Counted from the stretch's first letter, positions 33,388-43,354 are shown. The stretch is 64,000 nucleotides of DNA from Achromobacter pestifer (GCF_902859625.1 NZ_CADIJX010000005.1:536170-600169), one strand, 5' to 3'. Notes: generated by a model not told the origin, from the sequence alone. Numbers and translations are program-made.

Positions 33388-33717
33388 ATGATCCCCCGAC
33401 TGGACCGCCGCAGCCACGCTTCATTGGACCGTTCCCCCGCCGCCAACTTGCCGCCGCGGCCGCAATCCGACATGGTGGCGCTGACGGTCAGGATCGATAC
33501 GCTGGATGCCCTGAAGGTGCGGCTGGCGTTGCACCGGGAACTGGGCGACCGCATCGGCGTGTACCTCCTGTCGGTGGACCACGCCCATGCGCAAAGCACA
33601 CTGCAACTGCAATGCGCGCGAGGCGAACTGGAGGCCTTGATGCATGCCGTCATGTGCGGCCTGCCCCAGGCGGAATTCGGCCCGGTACGTCCGGCATCCG
33701 CGATCACGGTGCAATAA
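33388..33717 (+). CDS. Small ACT-like protein of unknown function, next to dapA
   Basis: About 109 residues from ATG 33388. The first 28 residues are basic and polar; from there the predicted order is strand-helix-strand-strand-helix-strand: MVALTVRIDTLDALKVRL, then RIGVYLLSVDHAH, STLQLQCARGELEALMHAVM and AEFGPVRPASA. That is a ferredoxin-like layout such as ACT domains or small regulators use. The start could also be 33472. It ends 3 nt before the dapA-type gene, so the two are almost certainly co-translated. I do not recognise a named family. Confidence 0.6.
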   Translation: MIPRLDRRSHASLDRSPAANLPPRPQSDMVALTVRIDTLDALKVRLALHRELGDRIGVYLLSVDHAHAQSTLQLQCARGELEALMHAVMCGLPQAEFGPVRPASAITVQ

Positions 33718-33720
33718 GCC

Positions 33721-34620
33721 ATGGATATGCCAGCCAAGACCGATTTCGAGGGCATCTGGTTGCCCATGGTCACGCCGATGCGTGGGGGCTACGTGGACCT
33801 GGACGCCGCCCGCGCGCTAGCCCGCTACTACCGCAACGCCGGTATCTCGGGTCTGGTGCTGTTCGGCTCCACCGGCGAAGGCAATTTACTGAGCCTGCCA
33901 GAGAAGATCAGCATGATCGAGGCCATCGCCAGCGATCCCCATGCACTGCCGCTGGTGTTCGGCGCCGGCGGTGTCGATACGCGCGGCGTGGCCACCGCCA
34001 TCCGCCGGCTGGACAAGTACGCGCCTGCCGGCTACCTGGTGCCGCCCCCTTATTACCTGGGCCCATCGCAAACGGGCATTCTGTGGCATTACCGGCAGAT
34101 TGCCTGGGCCACCGAACGCCCCATCATCCTGTACAACATTCCCAAGCGTACCGGCGTCACCATGACCGTCGAAACGATGGAAACCCTAGCCCTCTTGCCC
34201 AACTTCACGGCCGTCAAGGAATGCAACCCGTCGGTGCTGGCTGCCTTGAACACGCGCGGCAAGCTGGACGCGCTGTGCGGCGAAGACCTGGCGCTGCTGG
34301 ACCACTGGCTGGCCGGCGGCCGTGGCGCCATTCCCGCCGCCGCGCATCTGTATCCCGAACGCTATGTTGAAGTCATGCAACTGGCGCGCGAAGGGCACGT
34401 CGACGCCGCGCGTGAACTGTTCGAGCCCTTGCGCGGCCTGATCCGCTTGCTGTTCTCTGAACCCAACCCCGCGCCGCTCAAGCGCGCCTTGTCCATGCAA
34501 GGCTTGATCGCCGACGAACTGCGCATGCCCATGACGCCAGCCAGCCGGGAACTAAGCTCACGCCTGCAACGCGCCATGAGCGCCGTTCAGGGGTCGCCTA
34601 ACCGGCTACAGACAGCTTGA
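33721..34620 (+). CDS. dapA: Dihydrodipicolinate synthase family protein
   Basis: TIM-barrel class I lyase/synthase of 299 residues. The Schiff-base lysine is K166 (FTAVKECNP), the partner tyrosine Y138 ([10 protein letters not shown]) with the arginine that binds the semialdehyde carboxylate in DapA, and the GSTGEG motif stands for the usual [23 protein letters not shown] supplies the interface tyrosine. These features favour 4-hydroxy-tetrahydrodipicolinate synthase in lysine/diaminopimelate synthesis, but related aldolases (for example KDG or N-acetylneuraminate lyase-like) cannot be excluded. Its 3' end overlaps that of the convergent chemoreceptor gene by 23 bp. Confidence 0.78.
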   Translation: MDMPAKTDFEGIWLPMVTPMRGGYVDLDAARALARYYRNAGISGLVLFGSTGEGNLLSLPEKISMIEAIASDPHALPLVFGAGGVDTRGVATAIRRLDKYAPAGYLVPPPYYLGPSQTGILWHYRQIAWATERPIILYNIPKRTGVTMTVETMETLALLPNFTAVKECNPSVLAALNTRGKLDALCGEDLALLDHWLAGGRGAIPAAAHLYPERYVEVMQLAREGHVDAARELFEPLRGLIRLLFSEPNPAPLKRALSMQGLIADELRMPMTPASRELSSRLQRAMSAVQGSPNRLQTA

Positions 34621-36139
34621 AGACGGACACGGCGTGCGCCAGATCATCGGCCTGCTCGTGCAGGCTGGCGGCCGATGCGGCGAATTCCTCGACCAGCGCC
34701 GCGTTTTGCTGCGTCACGCTGTCCAGATGCGTCACGGCCTGATTGATCTGTTCGATGCCCACGCTCTGTTCAGCGGATGCCGTGGCAATCTCGCCCATCA
34801 GCGGCGCGCTGGTGGTGGCCGATTCCAACACGCTTCCCATCGTGGCGCTGGCCTGCTCCACGCGCTGGCTGCCACGTGCGACCGATTCGGACGAGGACTC
34901 GATCAAGCCCTTGATCTCCTTGGCCGCGGTCGCTGACCGCTGTGCCAATGCTCGCACTTCACCCGCCACGACCGCAAAGCCGCGCCCTTGTTCGCCTGCC
35001 CGCGCCGCCTCGACGGCCGCGTTCAACGCCAGGATATTGGTCTGGAACGCAATGCCGTCAATCACACTGATGATCTCGTCGATGCGCTGTGAACTATGCG
35101 AGATCTCACGCATGGCGTCGATGGCATGCTGCGTTTCCTCGCTACCCTGCCGCGCCAATTGCGCCGCCTGCCCGGCCAGCGAACTGACCTCACGCACATG
35201 GTCCGCGCTTTGCTTGGCCGTGGCGGTGATTTCTTCCACACTGGCCGCCGTCTGCTCCAATGCTGCGGCCTGCTTTTCAGTGCGATCCGACAGATCCATG
35301 CTGCCTGCGGCGATCTGCCGCGACGCGGCCGCGATGGACCCCGTGGACTGCACGATGGTGCGCACGGCGGCATCCAGGCGTTCCTGCATCCGCGCCATGG
35401 CGTCGAACAAGCGACCGATCTCGCCACGATGATGGCGCGACACGATGCTGGACAAGTCGCCGTTGGCGACCCGCTCGCACAATGCCACGGCCTCGTCCAG
35501 CGGACCGATCACATGCGTCCGGAAAAATCGCAGCGCCGCGATCGACACCAACGCCAATAAGCCCAGCGTCACCGCGCCCTGACGCCACAACGTGCCATGG
35601 AACGCCGCGTCCACATCGTCCACATACAGGCCGGTGAAGATCAACCATCCCCATTCCGCGTCGTAAGCCGCGTAGCTGATCTTCGGCAAGGCCTCATCCG
35701 CGCCCGGCCGTGGAAACCGGTACTGCACATAGCCGCCGCCCGCCTTGCCTTCGGCATACAGGTCCTCAAAGATCGGCAGGCCGTCGACGTCCTTGATGGC
35801 GCGCACATTCGTACCCACGAGTTTTGCGTCGGGATGGACCAGCAAGGCGAAGTCATCGCCGAACACGCCAACGTAGCCGTCAGCGCCATAGCGCAGCTGC
35901 GCCAGCCGGCGTGCCACGTTGCGCTTGGCATCAGCCAGGGGCATGCCTTCGCTGACGCTCTGCTTGCCGTTGCGCAGAATGCCCGCGGCCAGATCCAGAA
36001 CGTGACGCAGTTCAGTCTTGCGCTCGGCCACCATTTCCGTACGGCGCTGCCAGGCATCCCAGGCGCCCAGGACCAGGACAGCGGCGCCGATGGCGAACAC
36101 GAACCACAACAGCTCCCTGCGCAGGCTGGAATTTTTCAC
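34598..36139 (-). CDS. Methyl-accepting chemotaxis protein with single Cache domain
   Basis: A 513-residue transmembrane receptor. One N-terminal helix ([18 protein letters not shown]), a periplasmic sCache_2-like domain ([19 protein letters not shown] ... [21 protein letters not shown]), a second helix near 190-207, a HAMP region, then a long coiled coil with the signalling tip [20 protein letters not shown] and [18 protein letters not shown]. It lacks a CheR-binding pentapeptide at its C-terminus. sCache_2 domains often bind small carboxylates; the ligand is unknown. It is transcribed alone. Confidence 0.93.
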   Translation of the reverse strand: MKNSSLRRELLWFVFAIGAAVLVLGAWDAWQRRTEMVAERKTELRHVLDLAAGILRNGKQSVSEGMPLADAKRNVARRLAQLRYGADGYVGVFGDDFALLVHPDAKLVGTNVRAIKDVDGLPIFEDLYAEGKAGGGYVQYRFPRPGADEALPKISYAAYDAEWGWLIFTGLYVDDVDAAFHGTLWRQGAVTLGLLALVSIAALRFFRTHVIGPLDEAVALCERVANGDLSSIVSRHHRGEIGRLFDAMARMQERLDAAVRTIVQSTGSIAAASRQIAAGSMDLSDRTEKQAAALEQTAASVEEITATAKQSADHVREVSSLAGQAAQLARQGSEETQHAIDAMREISHSSQRIDEIISVIDGIAFQTNILALNAAVEAARAGEQGRGFAVVAGEVRALAQRSATAAKEIKGLIESSSESVARGSQRVEQASATMGSVLESATTSAPLMGEIATASAEQSVGIEQINQAVTHLDSVTQQNAALVEEFAASAASLHEQADDLAHAVSVFKLSVAG

Positions 36140-36289
36140 AGGCTCTCCTCGATGTGCTCATCCGCGCGCCTGAAACCATTGGCGGCAGAATGTGACGGTT
36201 TATGTATTGCTTTCCGTCAGGATACGGGGCCCCAGCAGGGTTTTCACCAAGTCGACGCGGCAAGCTTGATCTAGCGCAACGCCCATAAA

Positions 36290-36318
36290 AAAAACGCAAG
36301 GCAGGTATGCCTTGCGTT
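36290..36318 (-). terminator. Rho-independent terminator after the O-antigen-ligase-like gene
   Basis: A 10-bp stem (ACGCAAGGCA / TGCCTTGCGT, 4-nt loop) is followed, reading on minus, by a run of eight T residues. It lies about 40 nt beyond the stop codon at 36357. Confidence 0.85.
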
Positions 36319-36356
36319 CAGGAATGCGAGCAGCGCGGGGCGGCCCCCGCCGATGT

Positions 36357-37631
36357 TCAGCGCGGCGGAATGGCCGCCGTTGCCGGCACGGCGCGGGTGA
36401 TACGCGGCGTCGTCAACGCAATCAGCGTCACGACGATGAGCGAATAGTTGGGCACGCTGCGCATGTTGCGGAACATCATCTCGGTCAGGCTGAATGCGCA
36501 ATAGCCCAGGCAGAACAGCAGCCCCAGTTGCGCGCCGACGCGGATCACCCGGTCATCACTGGCCAGGCGCCGGAAGAAGATGGCCGCCGGCAGCAGATAC
36601 AGCGTCAGAATGCTCAACAAGCCCAGCAAGCCATACCCGGACAAGGCCGCCAGCATATCGTTGTGAGGCTCGCCAAAGCCTTCGACCACCTCTTTGGTCA
36701 CGATGTCCTTCTTCTGCAATTCCAGGAGTTCTTCGCGGAACTTGCTGGGGCCGACACCCACGATCGGACTTTCCTGGAACATCAGGATCGCCGCATGCCA
36801 CAGTTGCAGCCGGATGCCGAACGACGTATCGCGATTGGCCGACGTTGTGTATCCCTGAACATCCCGCGAGATCTCGTGCATGCGGCTGCTGAACGTCCAG
36901 ATGGCGGCGGCGCTGACAACCAGCGCCACGCACACCGCCAACGCGCAATACACCTTGTGGCGCCGCTTCCAACTGCGCAGTCCCAACAGGAAGACCACGC
37001 CCAGAATGGGCAACAGCATCCAGCTGCTGCGCGTCTCGGACACCCACGTGGCCACAAAGCTCAGCACGACGGCCAGCAGCTTCACGGCCGTCTCGGTGCG
37101 CGGCCAGCGCGTGCTGGCGCCAAAGCCCAGGGACAACAGCGTCATGCATCCGAACAGCAAGGTCATGTTCGCGAATGCCACGGCGTTGTAGCGTCCGCCG
37201 ACATCGACCATCGCGCCACGTCCCTGCGTTTCCAGCGTGACGATCAGCAACGCGGAACCAGCGAACGCCCCCGCCAGAATGCTCCATTGCACCAGCTTGA
37301 GCCACCGCTGCGGCGCGCGCAGCAACAGCCAAAGTATCGGTATCGCCAGCGCAAATCGCAGCAGCTTCTCCAGTTCTGAATTGCTCCACACGCCACGCAC
37401 CGCGGACGTGATGAACATACAGGCCAGCGGCAGCAGGAATGCCAGCGCAACGGGCCATAACGCCTTGAAATCCATCGGTTCGTAGCGTTTGATGGCATTT
37501 GCCGCCAAAGCCACCAGGGCGATCAGCCCGGCCAAATAAACAACGGCAGGCCCACCCACCGGACTGGTCAGTGCCAGAGCAGGAACCAGCAATACTAGCC
37601 AGGTGGCCAGAGAAACATACAGTCGGGGCAC
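36357..37631 (-). CDS. O-antigen ligase family membrane protein (Wzy/WaaL type)
   Basis: Polytopic inner-membrane protein of about 424 residues with ten or more predicted helices. The Wzy_C-type signature region contains RLQLWHAAILMFQESPIVGVG and a long periplasmic loop ending EGFGEPHNDMLAALSGYGLLGL, with the histidine essential in O-antigen ligases. The GTG start at 37631 is chosen because the only earlier ATG (37706) lies inside the icd terminator hairpin and lacks a ribosome-binding site; the start remains uncertain. It would join O-antigen or another glycan to lipid A-core, or polymerise it. No glycosyltransferases are nearby. Confidence 0.82.
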   Translation of the reverse strand: MPRLYVSLATWLVLLVPALALTSPVGGPAVVYLAGLIALVALAANAIKRYEPMDFKALWPVALAFLLPLACMFITSAVRGVWSNSELEKLLRFALAIPILWLLLRAPQRWLKLVQWSILAGAFAGSALLIVTLETQGRGAMVDVGGRYNAVAFANMTLLFGCMTLLSLGFGASTRWPRTETAVKLLAVVLSFVATWVSETRSSWMLLPILGVVFLLGLRSWKRRHKVYCALAVCVALVVSAAAIWTFSSRMHEISRDVQGYTTSANRDTSFGIRLQLWHAAILMFQESPIVGVGPSKFREELLELQKKDIVTKEVVEGFGEPHNDMLAALSGYGLLGLLSILTLYLLPAAIFFRRLASDDRVIRVGAQLGLLFCLGYCAFSLTEMMFRNMRSVPNYSLIVVTLIALTTPRITRAVPATAAIPPR

Positions 37632-37689
37632 AGCGATCAGCCTGGAGAGAACAACGCAAGCGCAGCGCGCTTTATGCGGATTAGTTAGA

Positions 37690-37720
37690 CAAAACCCGCC
37701 CGCCATGACGGCGGGCGGGT
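37690..37720 (-). terminator. Rho-independent terminator after icd
   Basis: A 10-bp GC stem (CCCGCCCGCC / GGCGGGCGGG, loop ATGA) followed on minus by TTTTGT, about 30 nt after the icd stop codon. Confidence 0.88.
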
Positions 37721-37750
37721 TCTACCGAGCGAAGCGGGACGACCCGCGAA

Positions 37751-39007
37751 TTACATGTTTTCGATCATGACCTGGCCAAAGCCCGAGCACGACACCTGGG
37801 TCGCGCCTTCCAGCAGGCGCGCGAAGTCGTAGGTGACCTTCTTGGACAGGATGGATTTCTCCATGCTGGAGATGATCAGGTCGGCGGCTTCGGTCCATCC
37901 CATGTGGCGCAGCATCATTTCAGCCGACAGGATTTCGGAACCCGGGTTCACGTAGTCCTTGCCCGCGTACTTGGGCGCCGTGCCGTGGGTGGCTTCAAAC
38001 ATGGCAACCGAATCCGACAGGTTGGCGCCCGGGGCGATGCCGATGCCGCCCACTTGCGCGGCCAGCGCGTCGGAAATGTAGTCGCCGTTCAGGTTCAGAG
38101 TGGCGATCACGTCGTATTCGGCCGGGCGCAGCAAGATCTGTTGCAGGAAGGCGTCGGCGATCACGTCCTTGACGATGATCTCGCGGCCCGTCCTCGGGTT
38201 CTTGAACTTGCACCACGGGCCGCCATCGATCAGCTGAGCGCCAAATTCCTTTTGCAGCAGCTCATAGCCCCAATCACGGAAGCCGCCTTCCGTGAACTTC
38301 ATGATGTTGCCCTTGTGCACCAGCGTCAGCGACGTGCGGTCGTTGTCGATGACATACTGCGCGGCCTTGCGCACCAGGCGCTCGGTGCCTTCACGCGACA
38401 CCGGCTTGATGCCGATGGAGGACGTGTTCGGGAAACGGATCTTCTTCACGCCGAGCTTGGTTTGCAGGAACTGGATCAGCTCCTTGGCCTGCTCGCTTTC
38501 GGCCATGTATTCGATACCCGCGTAGATGTCTTCCGAGTTTTCGCGGAAGATCACCATATTGGTCTTCTCGGGTTCACGCACCGGCGACGGCACGCCCTTG
38601 AAGTACGCCACGGGGCGCAGGCAGACGTACAGGTCCAGCTGCTGGCGCAGCGCCACGTTCAGCGAGCGGATGCCGCCACCGACCGGGGTGGTCAGCGGGC
38701 CCTTGATGGACACCACGTAGTCTTTGACGACTTCCAGGGTTTCATCGGGAAGCCACACGTCCGGGCCATAGACCTTGGTGGCCTTCTCGCCGGCATAGAC
38801 TTCCATCCAGTGAATCTTGCGCTTGCCGCCATAGGCTTTCTGCACCGCAGCGTCAACGACCTTGATCATCACCGGAGTGATGTCAGCGCCCGTGCCGTCG
38901 CCTTCGATGAAGGGAACGATGGGCTGTTCAGGTACATTCAGCGAGAAATCAGCGTTGACCGTGATCTTCTGGCCGCCAGCGGGAACCTTGATATGTTGGT
39001 AGGACAT
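37751..39007 (-). CDS. icd: Isocitrate dehydrogenase (NADP+)
   Basis: TCA-cycle enzyme of 418 residues converting isocitrate to 2-oxoglutarate. The substrate-binding [13 protein letters not shown] includes the serine phosphorylated by AceK in E. coli. Other conserved parts are [55 protein letters not shown] and [13 protein letters not shown]. The length agrees with E. coli Icd (416). The start gives [15 protein letters not shown]; the frame is open much further upstream but that part has no homology. Confidence 0.97.
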   Translation of the reverse strand: MSYQHIKVPAGGQKITVNADFSLNVPEQPIVPFIEGDGTGADITPVMIKVVDAAVQKAYGGKRKIHWMEVYAGEKATKVYGPDVWLPDETLEVVKDYVVSIKGPLTTPVGGGIRSLNVALRQQLDLYVCLRPVAYFKGVPSPVREPEKTNMVIFRENSEDIYAGIEYMAESEQAKELIQFLQTKLGVKKIRFPNTSSIGIKPVSREGTERLVRKAAQYVIDNDRTSLTLVHKGNIMKFTEGGFRDWGYELLQKEFGAQLIDGGPWCKFKNPRTGREIIVKDVIADAFLQQILLRPAEYDVIATLNLNGDYISDALAAQVGGIGIAPGANLSDSVAMFEATHGTAPKYAGKDYVNPGSEILSAEMMLRHMGWTEAADLIISSMEKSILSKKVTYDFARLLEGATQVSCSGFGQVMIENM

Positions 39008-39231
39008 GAATGCTCCATTTGCTCCGGGTGATTTTTCTGCACGCGCCGCATCGGAAAGCGTTCGATTCCGCGGGGAGACCGCCCTCGCGAACCGCACACA
39101 GGATGGCGGATAGCAACCAATTCTATATCGCAAAGGGGCCGCCCGGCCTGACGGCCCCTGCCGGGCAAGAAAAAAAGCCCCCAACGCGGCGCACGCCTCA
39201 CACGCTTGCTGCCCCCACAAAGGGGCATTTT

Positions 39232-39259
39232 TTGCCGCCGGGCGGCCCGGCGGTAAAAT
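39232..39259 (+). promoter_or_regulatory. Sigma-70-like promoter for the DUF1841 gene
   Basis: TTGCCG (39232-39237) and TAAAAT (39254-39259) with a 16-bp spacer, 35 nt before the start codon at 39294. The spacer is GC-rich. Confidence 0.5.
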
Positions 39260-39293
39260 AGTGCATTCATAGCCTATATGCCGTCCCCCGCAG

Positions 39294-39719
39294 ATGTTCA
39301 ATCCCTCCCGCGACCAAGTCCGCGAATTTTTCATCGACACCTGGCGCAAACACCGCGCCAACGAGGTGCTGACCCCGCTTGAAGCCATCGCGCTGGACTG
39401 GATCATCGAGCATCCCGAATACCACGGCGATCTTGAAAGCCCCGAAGCCATGACCGCGGAATACGCGGTGGAGAAAGGGCGCACCAACCCCTTCCTGCAC
39501 CTGTCCATGCACCTGGCCATCGCGGAACAGTTGTCCATCGACCACCCGCCAGGCATCCGCCGCGCTTACCAGCAACTGACGGCGCGCTCCGACGCCCACC
39601 AGGCGGCGCACGAGATCATGGAATGCCTGGGCCAAGTGGTCTGGGAAGCGCAGCGCCTGGGCACGCCCATGGACAGCGATACCTACATCGACCTGATCCG
39701 CCGCCGCGCCAGCCTCTGA
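39294..39719 (+). CDS. DUF1841 family protein
   Basis: A soluble protein of 141 residues without signal or membrane segments. It has the DUF1841 appearance: opening [13 protein letters not shown], middle [19 protein letters not shown] and [20 protein letters not shown]. The paired histidines in HLSMH and HQAAH could bind metal or be structural. The function of the family is not known. It is monocistronic, with a promoter-like sequence upstream and a strong hairpin terminator downstream. Confidence 0.85.
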   Translation: MFNPSRDQVREFFIDTWRKHRANEVLTPLEAIALDWIIEHPEYHGDLESPEAMTAEYAVEKGRTNPFLHLSMHLAIAEQLSIDHPPGIRRAYQQLTARSDAHQAAHEIMECLGQVVWEAQRLGTPMDSDTYIDLIRRRASL

Positions 39720-39734
39720 TCCGGCAGGCCAGGC

Positions 39735-39768
39735 CATGAAAAATGCCCCCACGGGGGCATTTTTCATG
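39735..39768. terminator. Bidirectional terminator between DUF1841 gene and cytochrome genes
   Basis: A perfect 16-bp inverted repeat (CATGAAAAATGCCCCC at 39735-39750, complement at 39753-39768) whose ends give A/T tracts on both strands. It serves the convergent genes on both sides. Confidence 0.9.
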
Positions 39769-39784
39769 GTTTGTCCGGCAAGGA

Positions 39785-40147
39785 TTACTTGCGCACGCCC
39801 AGGTCGCTGGGCAACGATGCCAGCCAGCTCGACACGTTGGAAATGTCCTGGTCGGACAACTGCGTGGCGAAGGCGCCCATGATGGGATTCTTGCGCACGT
39901 TGGCCGTGGCCGCACTGCCGGAGGCGCCGCGCTTATAGGCCTTCAGCGCATGGGTCAGATAGTCGGCGTGCTGGCCCGCCAGCGTCGGGTACGCCGGGTC
40001 CACCGCCGTCTTGGCGTCGGCGCCATGGCAGGACGCGCAATTGAATTTGTCGAAGACGGCCTTGCCGGCCGCCAGATCCTGCGCCTGGGCGGCAGTACCC
40101 GCGATGGCCAGGGTCGCGCCCGCAAGGGCAAGCATCGTGCGATTCAT
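39785..40147 (-). CDS. c-type cytochrome, class I, periplasmic
   Basis: A 120-residue exported protein with a signal peptide ending AAQA-QD and one haem-binding CASCH (C37, C40, H41). M90 in RKNPIMGAF is the likely sixth haem ligand. LSDQDISNVSSWLASL is the usual C-terminal helix of cytochrome c4/c553-like proteins. It lies 12 nt downstream of a second, related cytochrome gene, and the pair resembles the two halves of a di-haem cytochrome c4. It probably shuttles electrons in the periplasm to an oxidase. Confidence 0.92.
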   Translation of the reverse strand: MNRTMLALAGATLAIAGTAAQAQDLAAGKAVFDKFNCASCHGADAKTAVDPAYPTLAGQHADYLTHALKAYKRGASGSAATANVRKNPIMGAFATQLSDQDISNVSSWLASLPSDLGVRK

Positions 40148-40159
40148 GTGTTTGCCCCT

Positions 40160-40513
40160 TTATTTGAGATTCGAGTAGTACGCGGCCAGATCGGCGATGT
40201 CCTGGTCGGACAAGCTGCCGGCAATGGCGTCCATCGTGGGATGGCTGCGCGCGCCTTTCTTGTACTCGTTAAGGGCGGTTTCGATGTATTTGGCGTTCTG
40301 GCCAGCAATCATCGGCACGTGATAAAGCTCGGGAAATGTTGCCTTGTAGCCTTCGATGCCGTGGCAACCGATGCACATGGAAACCTTGTCGCGGGCGTTC
40401 TGGATATTACCGACAGGCGCTGCGTCAGCGGCAACAGCCTGGCCGGCGATCGCACAGGATGCCATCGCGGCCAACACGGAAACCGTGCACTTCAGAGAGG
40501 TTCGCAACTTCAT
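40160..40513 (-). CDS. c-type cytochrome, class I, periplasmic
   Basis: A 117-residue exported protein, signal peptide ending QAVA-AD, haem motif CIGCH (C47, C50, H51) and probable ligand M94 in SHPTMDAIAG. The LSDQDIADLAAYYSNL helix matches the neighbouring cytochrome. It is first in a two-gene operon; the pair may have arisen by tandem duplication. Confidence 0.92.
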   Translation of the reverse strand: MKLRTSLKCTVSVLAAMASCAIAGQAVAADAAPVGNIQNARDKVSMCIGCHGIEGYKATFPELYHVPMIAGQNAKYIETALNEYKKGARSHPTMDAIAGSLSDQDIADLAAYYSNLK

Positions 40514-40616
40514 TGGAATGGCTCTTCTTGGTATGGCTTAAGGACTAGGGCCTGCTCACACGAAAAGGCCCCCTGCAAACACGTTGCGGGTCGAACCCAA
40601 CTGCAAAACCGCCTGA

Positions 40617-40644
40617 TTGTACGATAATTGCTCAGGATTAATAC
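40617..40644 (+). promoter_or_regulatory. Sigma-70-like promoter for the MoxR-VWA pair
   Basis: TTGTAC (40617-40622), 16-bp spacer, TAATAC (40639-40644), 46 bp before the start at 40691. Confidence 0.5.
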
Positions 40645-40690
40645 CTTACGATGGTATTGATGACCGTCAATTCTCGGAAGCCATTAGACA

Positions 40691-41572
40691 ATGTCCGCAG
40701 CCCAGTCCGCCCCCTCAGCCTCGCCTGCCCGCTTCAACGGAACCGACAGTTATGTCGCCACCGACGACCTGAAACTGGCCGTCAACGCCGCCCTGACGTT
40801 GCAGCGGCCGCTGCTGATCAAGGGAGAGCCCGGCACGGGCAAGACCATGTTGGCGGAGGAAGTGGCGCGCGCGCTGGGACGTCCGCTGATGCAATGGCAC
40901 ATCAAGTCCACCACCAAGGCGCATCAGGGCTTGTACGAATACGACGCCGTGTCGCGGCTGCGCGACTCGCAACTGGGCGACGAAAAAGTCCGCGACATCC
41001 GCAACTACATCGTGCAGGGCACCCTGTGGCAGGCCTTCCAGGCGCCCGAACCCGTGGTGCTGCTGATCGACGAGATCGACAAGGCCGACATCGAATTCCC
41101 CAACGACCTGCTGCGCGAACTGGACCGCATGGAATTCCATGTGTACGAAACGCGCGAGACCATCTCCGCCGTGCATCGTCCGCTGGTCATCATTACGTCC
41201 AATAACGAAAAGGACCTGCCCGACGCATTCCTGCGCCGCTGCTTCTTCCACTACATCCGCTTCCCCGACCGCGACACCATGCGCGAGATCGTGGCCGTGC
41301 ACTATCCGCACCTCAAGCAAGACGTGCTGCGCGCGGCGCTGGACACGTTCTTTGCGCTGCGCGACGCGCCCGGACTGAAGAAAAAGCCGTCCACGTCCGA
41401 GCTGCTGGACTGGTTGCGCCTGCTGCTGGCTGAAAACGCCACCGCCGCCGAGATCGATGCGCACACCGCCACCGCCGTGCCGCTGATGGCAGGCGCGCTG
41501 CTGAAGAACGAGCAGGACGTGCACCTGCTGGAACGCCTGGCGGCCATGACGCGCGGCGGCCAGCGCCGCTGA
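40691..41572 (+). CDS. MoxR-family AAA+ ATPase
   Basis: A 293-residue ATPase. Walker A GEPGTGKT is at residues 45-52, Walker B VVLLIDEIDKAD at 122-133, with VIITSNNEKDLPDAFLRRCFFHY (sensor 1 and arginine finger) after it. MoxR ATPases act as chaperones that mature or insert cofactors into partner enzymes, usually together with a VWA protein. The partner lies 25 nt downstream. No dehydrogenase or oxidase client is encoded nearby. Confidence 0.93.
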   Translation: MSAAQSAPSASPARFNGTDSYVATDDLKLAVNAALTLQRPLLIKGEPGTGKTMLAEEVARALGRPLMQWHIKSTTKAHQGLYEYDAVSRLRDSQLGDEKVRDIRNYIVQGTLWQAFQAPEPVVLLIDEIDKADIEFPNDLLRELDRMEFHVYETRETISAVHRPLVIITSNNEKDLPDAFLRRCFFHYIRFPDRDTMREIVAVHYPHLKQDVLRAALDTFFALRDAPGLKKKPSTSELLDWLRLLLAENATAAEIDAHTATAVPLMAGALLKNEQDVHLLERLAAMTRGGQRR

Positions 41573-41597
41573 TCCCGCAGCTACCGGCGGCCTGACC

Positions 41598-42770
41598 ATG
41601 CTGATCGACTTCTTCTACCATCTCCGGGCGCACAAGCTGCCCGTCTCGGTCAAGGAATACCTGACCCTCGTCGATGCGTTGCGCCAAGACCTGATGGCGC
41701 CCACGCTGGACGAGTTCTACTTCCTGGCGCGCGCCACGCTGGTCAAGGACGAATCGCTCTACGACCGCTACGACAAGGCCTTCGGCGCTTATTACAAGGG
41801 CATCGAAGCCGCCCTGCCCGCCGGCAAGGAAATCCCGCTGGACTGGTTGATCAAGCAGTTCGAGAAAAACCTGTCGCCCGAAGACAAGGCTGCCATCGAA
41901 AAACACGGCTGGGACAAGCTGATGGAGCTCTTCAAAGAACGCATGGAAGAGCAAAAAGAGCGCCACGCGGGTGGCAGCAAGTGGATCGGCACGGGCGGCA
42001 CATCGCCGTTCGGCAATGGCGGCTATCACCCCGAAGGCATCCGGGTGGGCGGCGCATCGGCCGGCAACCGCACGGCGGTCAAAGTCTGGGACATGCGCCA
42101 GTTCAAGGATTACGACGACCAGGTGGAACTGGGCACGCGCAACTTCAAGGTGGCGCTGCGCCGCTTGCGCCGGTTCGCCCGCCAAGGCGCCGAATTGGAA
42201 CTGGACCTGGACGACACCATCGCCAGCACCGCCCGCAACGCCGGCCACCTGGACCTGCGCATGGTCCCCGAACGCCACAACACCGTGAAGGTGTTGATGC
42301 TGCTGGACGTGGGCGGCAGCATGGACGACCACATCGGCCGTGTTGAAGAATTGTTTTCAGCGGCACGCAGTGAATTCCGCAACCTGGAAGTCTATTACTT
42401 CCACAATTGCCCCTACGAAAGCCTGTGGCAAAGCAACCGCCGGCGCCAAAATGAACGCTTCGACACCTGGGACGTGCTGCGCAAGTACAACCCGGATTGG
42501 CGGCTGATCATCGTGGGCGACGCCACCATGAGCCCCTACGAAATCCTGCAACCGGGCGGGTCCGTCGAACACTACAACAAAGAACCTGGCGCCCAATGGA
42601 TGCGGCGGCTGCTGGACGCCTGGCCTAAATCGGTCTGGCTGAATCCCGAATCCACCGCATCGTGGCAATACCGGCAATCCATCGGGTTGATGCGCGACAT
42701 CATGCAAGACCGCATGTACCCGGTTACCGTCGCCGGCCTGGAACAGGCCATGCGGGTGCTATCGAAATAA
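41598..42770 (+). CDS. VWA-domain protein, CoxE-like partner of MoxR
   Basis: A 390-residue protein with an N-terminal helical region and a C-terminal von Willebrand A domain. The MIDAS motif is D237-V-G-G-S-M-D rather than the canonical DxSxS, with the later metal-loop elements visible in FHNCPYESLW and IVGDATMSPYEIL. Its family (DUF1194/CoxE-like) is encoded after MoxR ATPases and the pair remodels or activates metalloenzymes. It converges with the acetyltransferase gene at 42772, with one base between. Confidence 0.88.
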   Translation: MLIDFFYHLRAHKLPVSVKEYLTLVDALRQDLMAPTLDEFYFLARATLVKDESLYDRYDKAFGAYYKGIEAALPAGKEIPLDWLIKQFEKNLSPEDKAAIEKHGWDKLMELFKERMEEQKERHAGGSKWIGTGGTSPFGNGGYHPEGIRVGGASAGNRTAVKVWDMRQFKDYDDQVELGTRNFKVALRRLRRFARQGAELELDLDDTIASTARNAGHLDLRMVPERHNTVKVLMLLDVGGSMDDHIGRVEELFSAARSEFRNLEVYYFHNCPYESLWQSNRRRQNERFDTWDVLRKYNPDWRLIIVGDATMSPYEILQPGGSVEHYNKEPGAQWMRRLLDAWPKSVWLNPESTASWQYRQSIGLMRDIMQDRMYPVTVAGLEQAMRVLSK

Positions 42771-42771
42771 C

Positions 42772-43329
42772 TCAACCATCCACCGGCCGCTCAGGCGTAT
42801 CCAGCGTCAGCTGATAGAACGCAAGATCCAGCCAGCGGCCGAATTTGAAGCCGGCTTCCTTGATGGTGCCGGCATGATTGAAGCCCAGCTTCTCGTGCAG
42901 GCGGATGCTGCCCTGATTGGCCGCGTCGATGCCGCCGATCAGCACATGCACTTGCCGGGCGCGGGCGCGCTCGATCAGAACCCGCATCAGCGCCTCGCCC
43001 AACCCCATTCCCCGGAACCGCCCGTCTACGTAGACGGAATGTTCCACCGAATATTTGTAGGCAGGCCACGCGCGAAACGTGCCGTAGCTGGCAAAGGCCA
43101 TCAGCTCGCCTGCTTCGTTCTCAAATCCCACCACCGGAAAACCGCCCTGCTGCTTGGCCTGAAACCATCCCAGCATCGCCTCGCGCGGCCGCGGCTTGTA
43201 GTCGTACAACGCAGTGGACGTCGCAATGGCGTCGTTGAAAATGGCCAGGATCTGATCCGCATGGCGTTCATGCGAACAATCGACAAGGATGGCGCCATCC
43301 GGCGCGCGGCTTTCAGCGGGCGAGTTCAT
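42772..43329 (-). CDS. GNAT N-acetyltransferase, phosphinothricin-acetyltransferase-like
   Basis: A 185-residue cytoplasmic acetyltransferase. DQILAIFNDAIATSTALYDY and YKYSVEHSVYVDGRFRGMGLG (acetyl-CoA P-loop RGMGLG) are typical of the Pat/Bar/YncA group, as is SIRLHEKLGFNHAGTIKEAGFKFG. Relatives acetylate phosphinothricin, methionine sulfoximine or amino-acid analogues. The ATG at 43329 is chosen because homology begins right after it; the longer frame crosses a terminator. Confidence 0.88.
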   Translation of the reverse strand: MNSPAESRAPDGAILVDCSHERHADQILAIFNDAIATSTALYDYKPRPREAMLGWFQAKQQGGFPVVGFENEAGELMAFASYGTFRAWPAYKYSVEHSVYVDGRFRGMGLGEALMRVLIERARARQVHVLIGGIDAANQGSIRLHEKLGFNHAGTIKEAGFKFGRWLDLAFYQLTLDTPERPVDG

Positions 43330-43354
43330 GGGCGGAAATTGTACTGTCCCGGAA

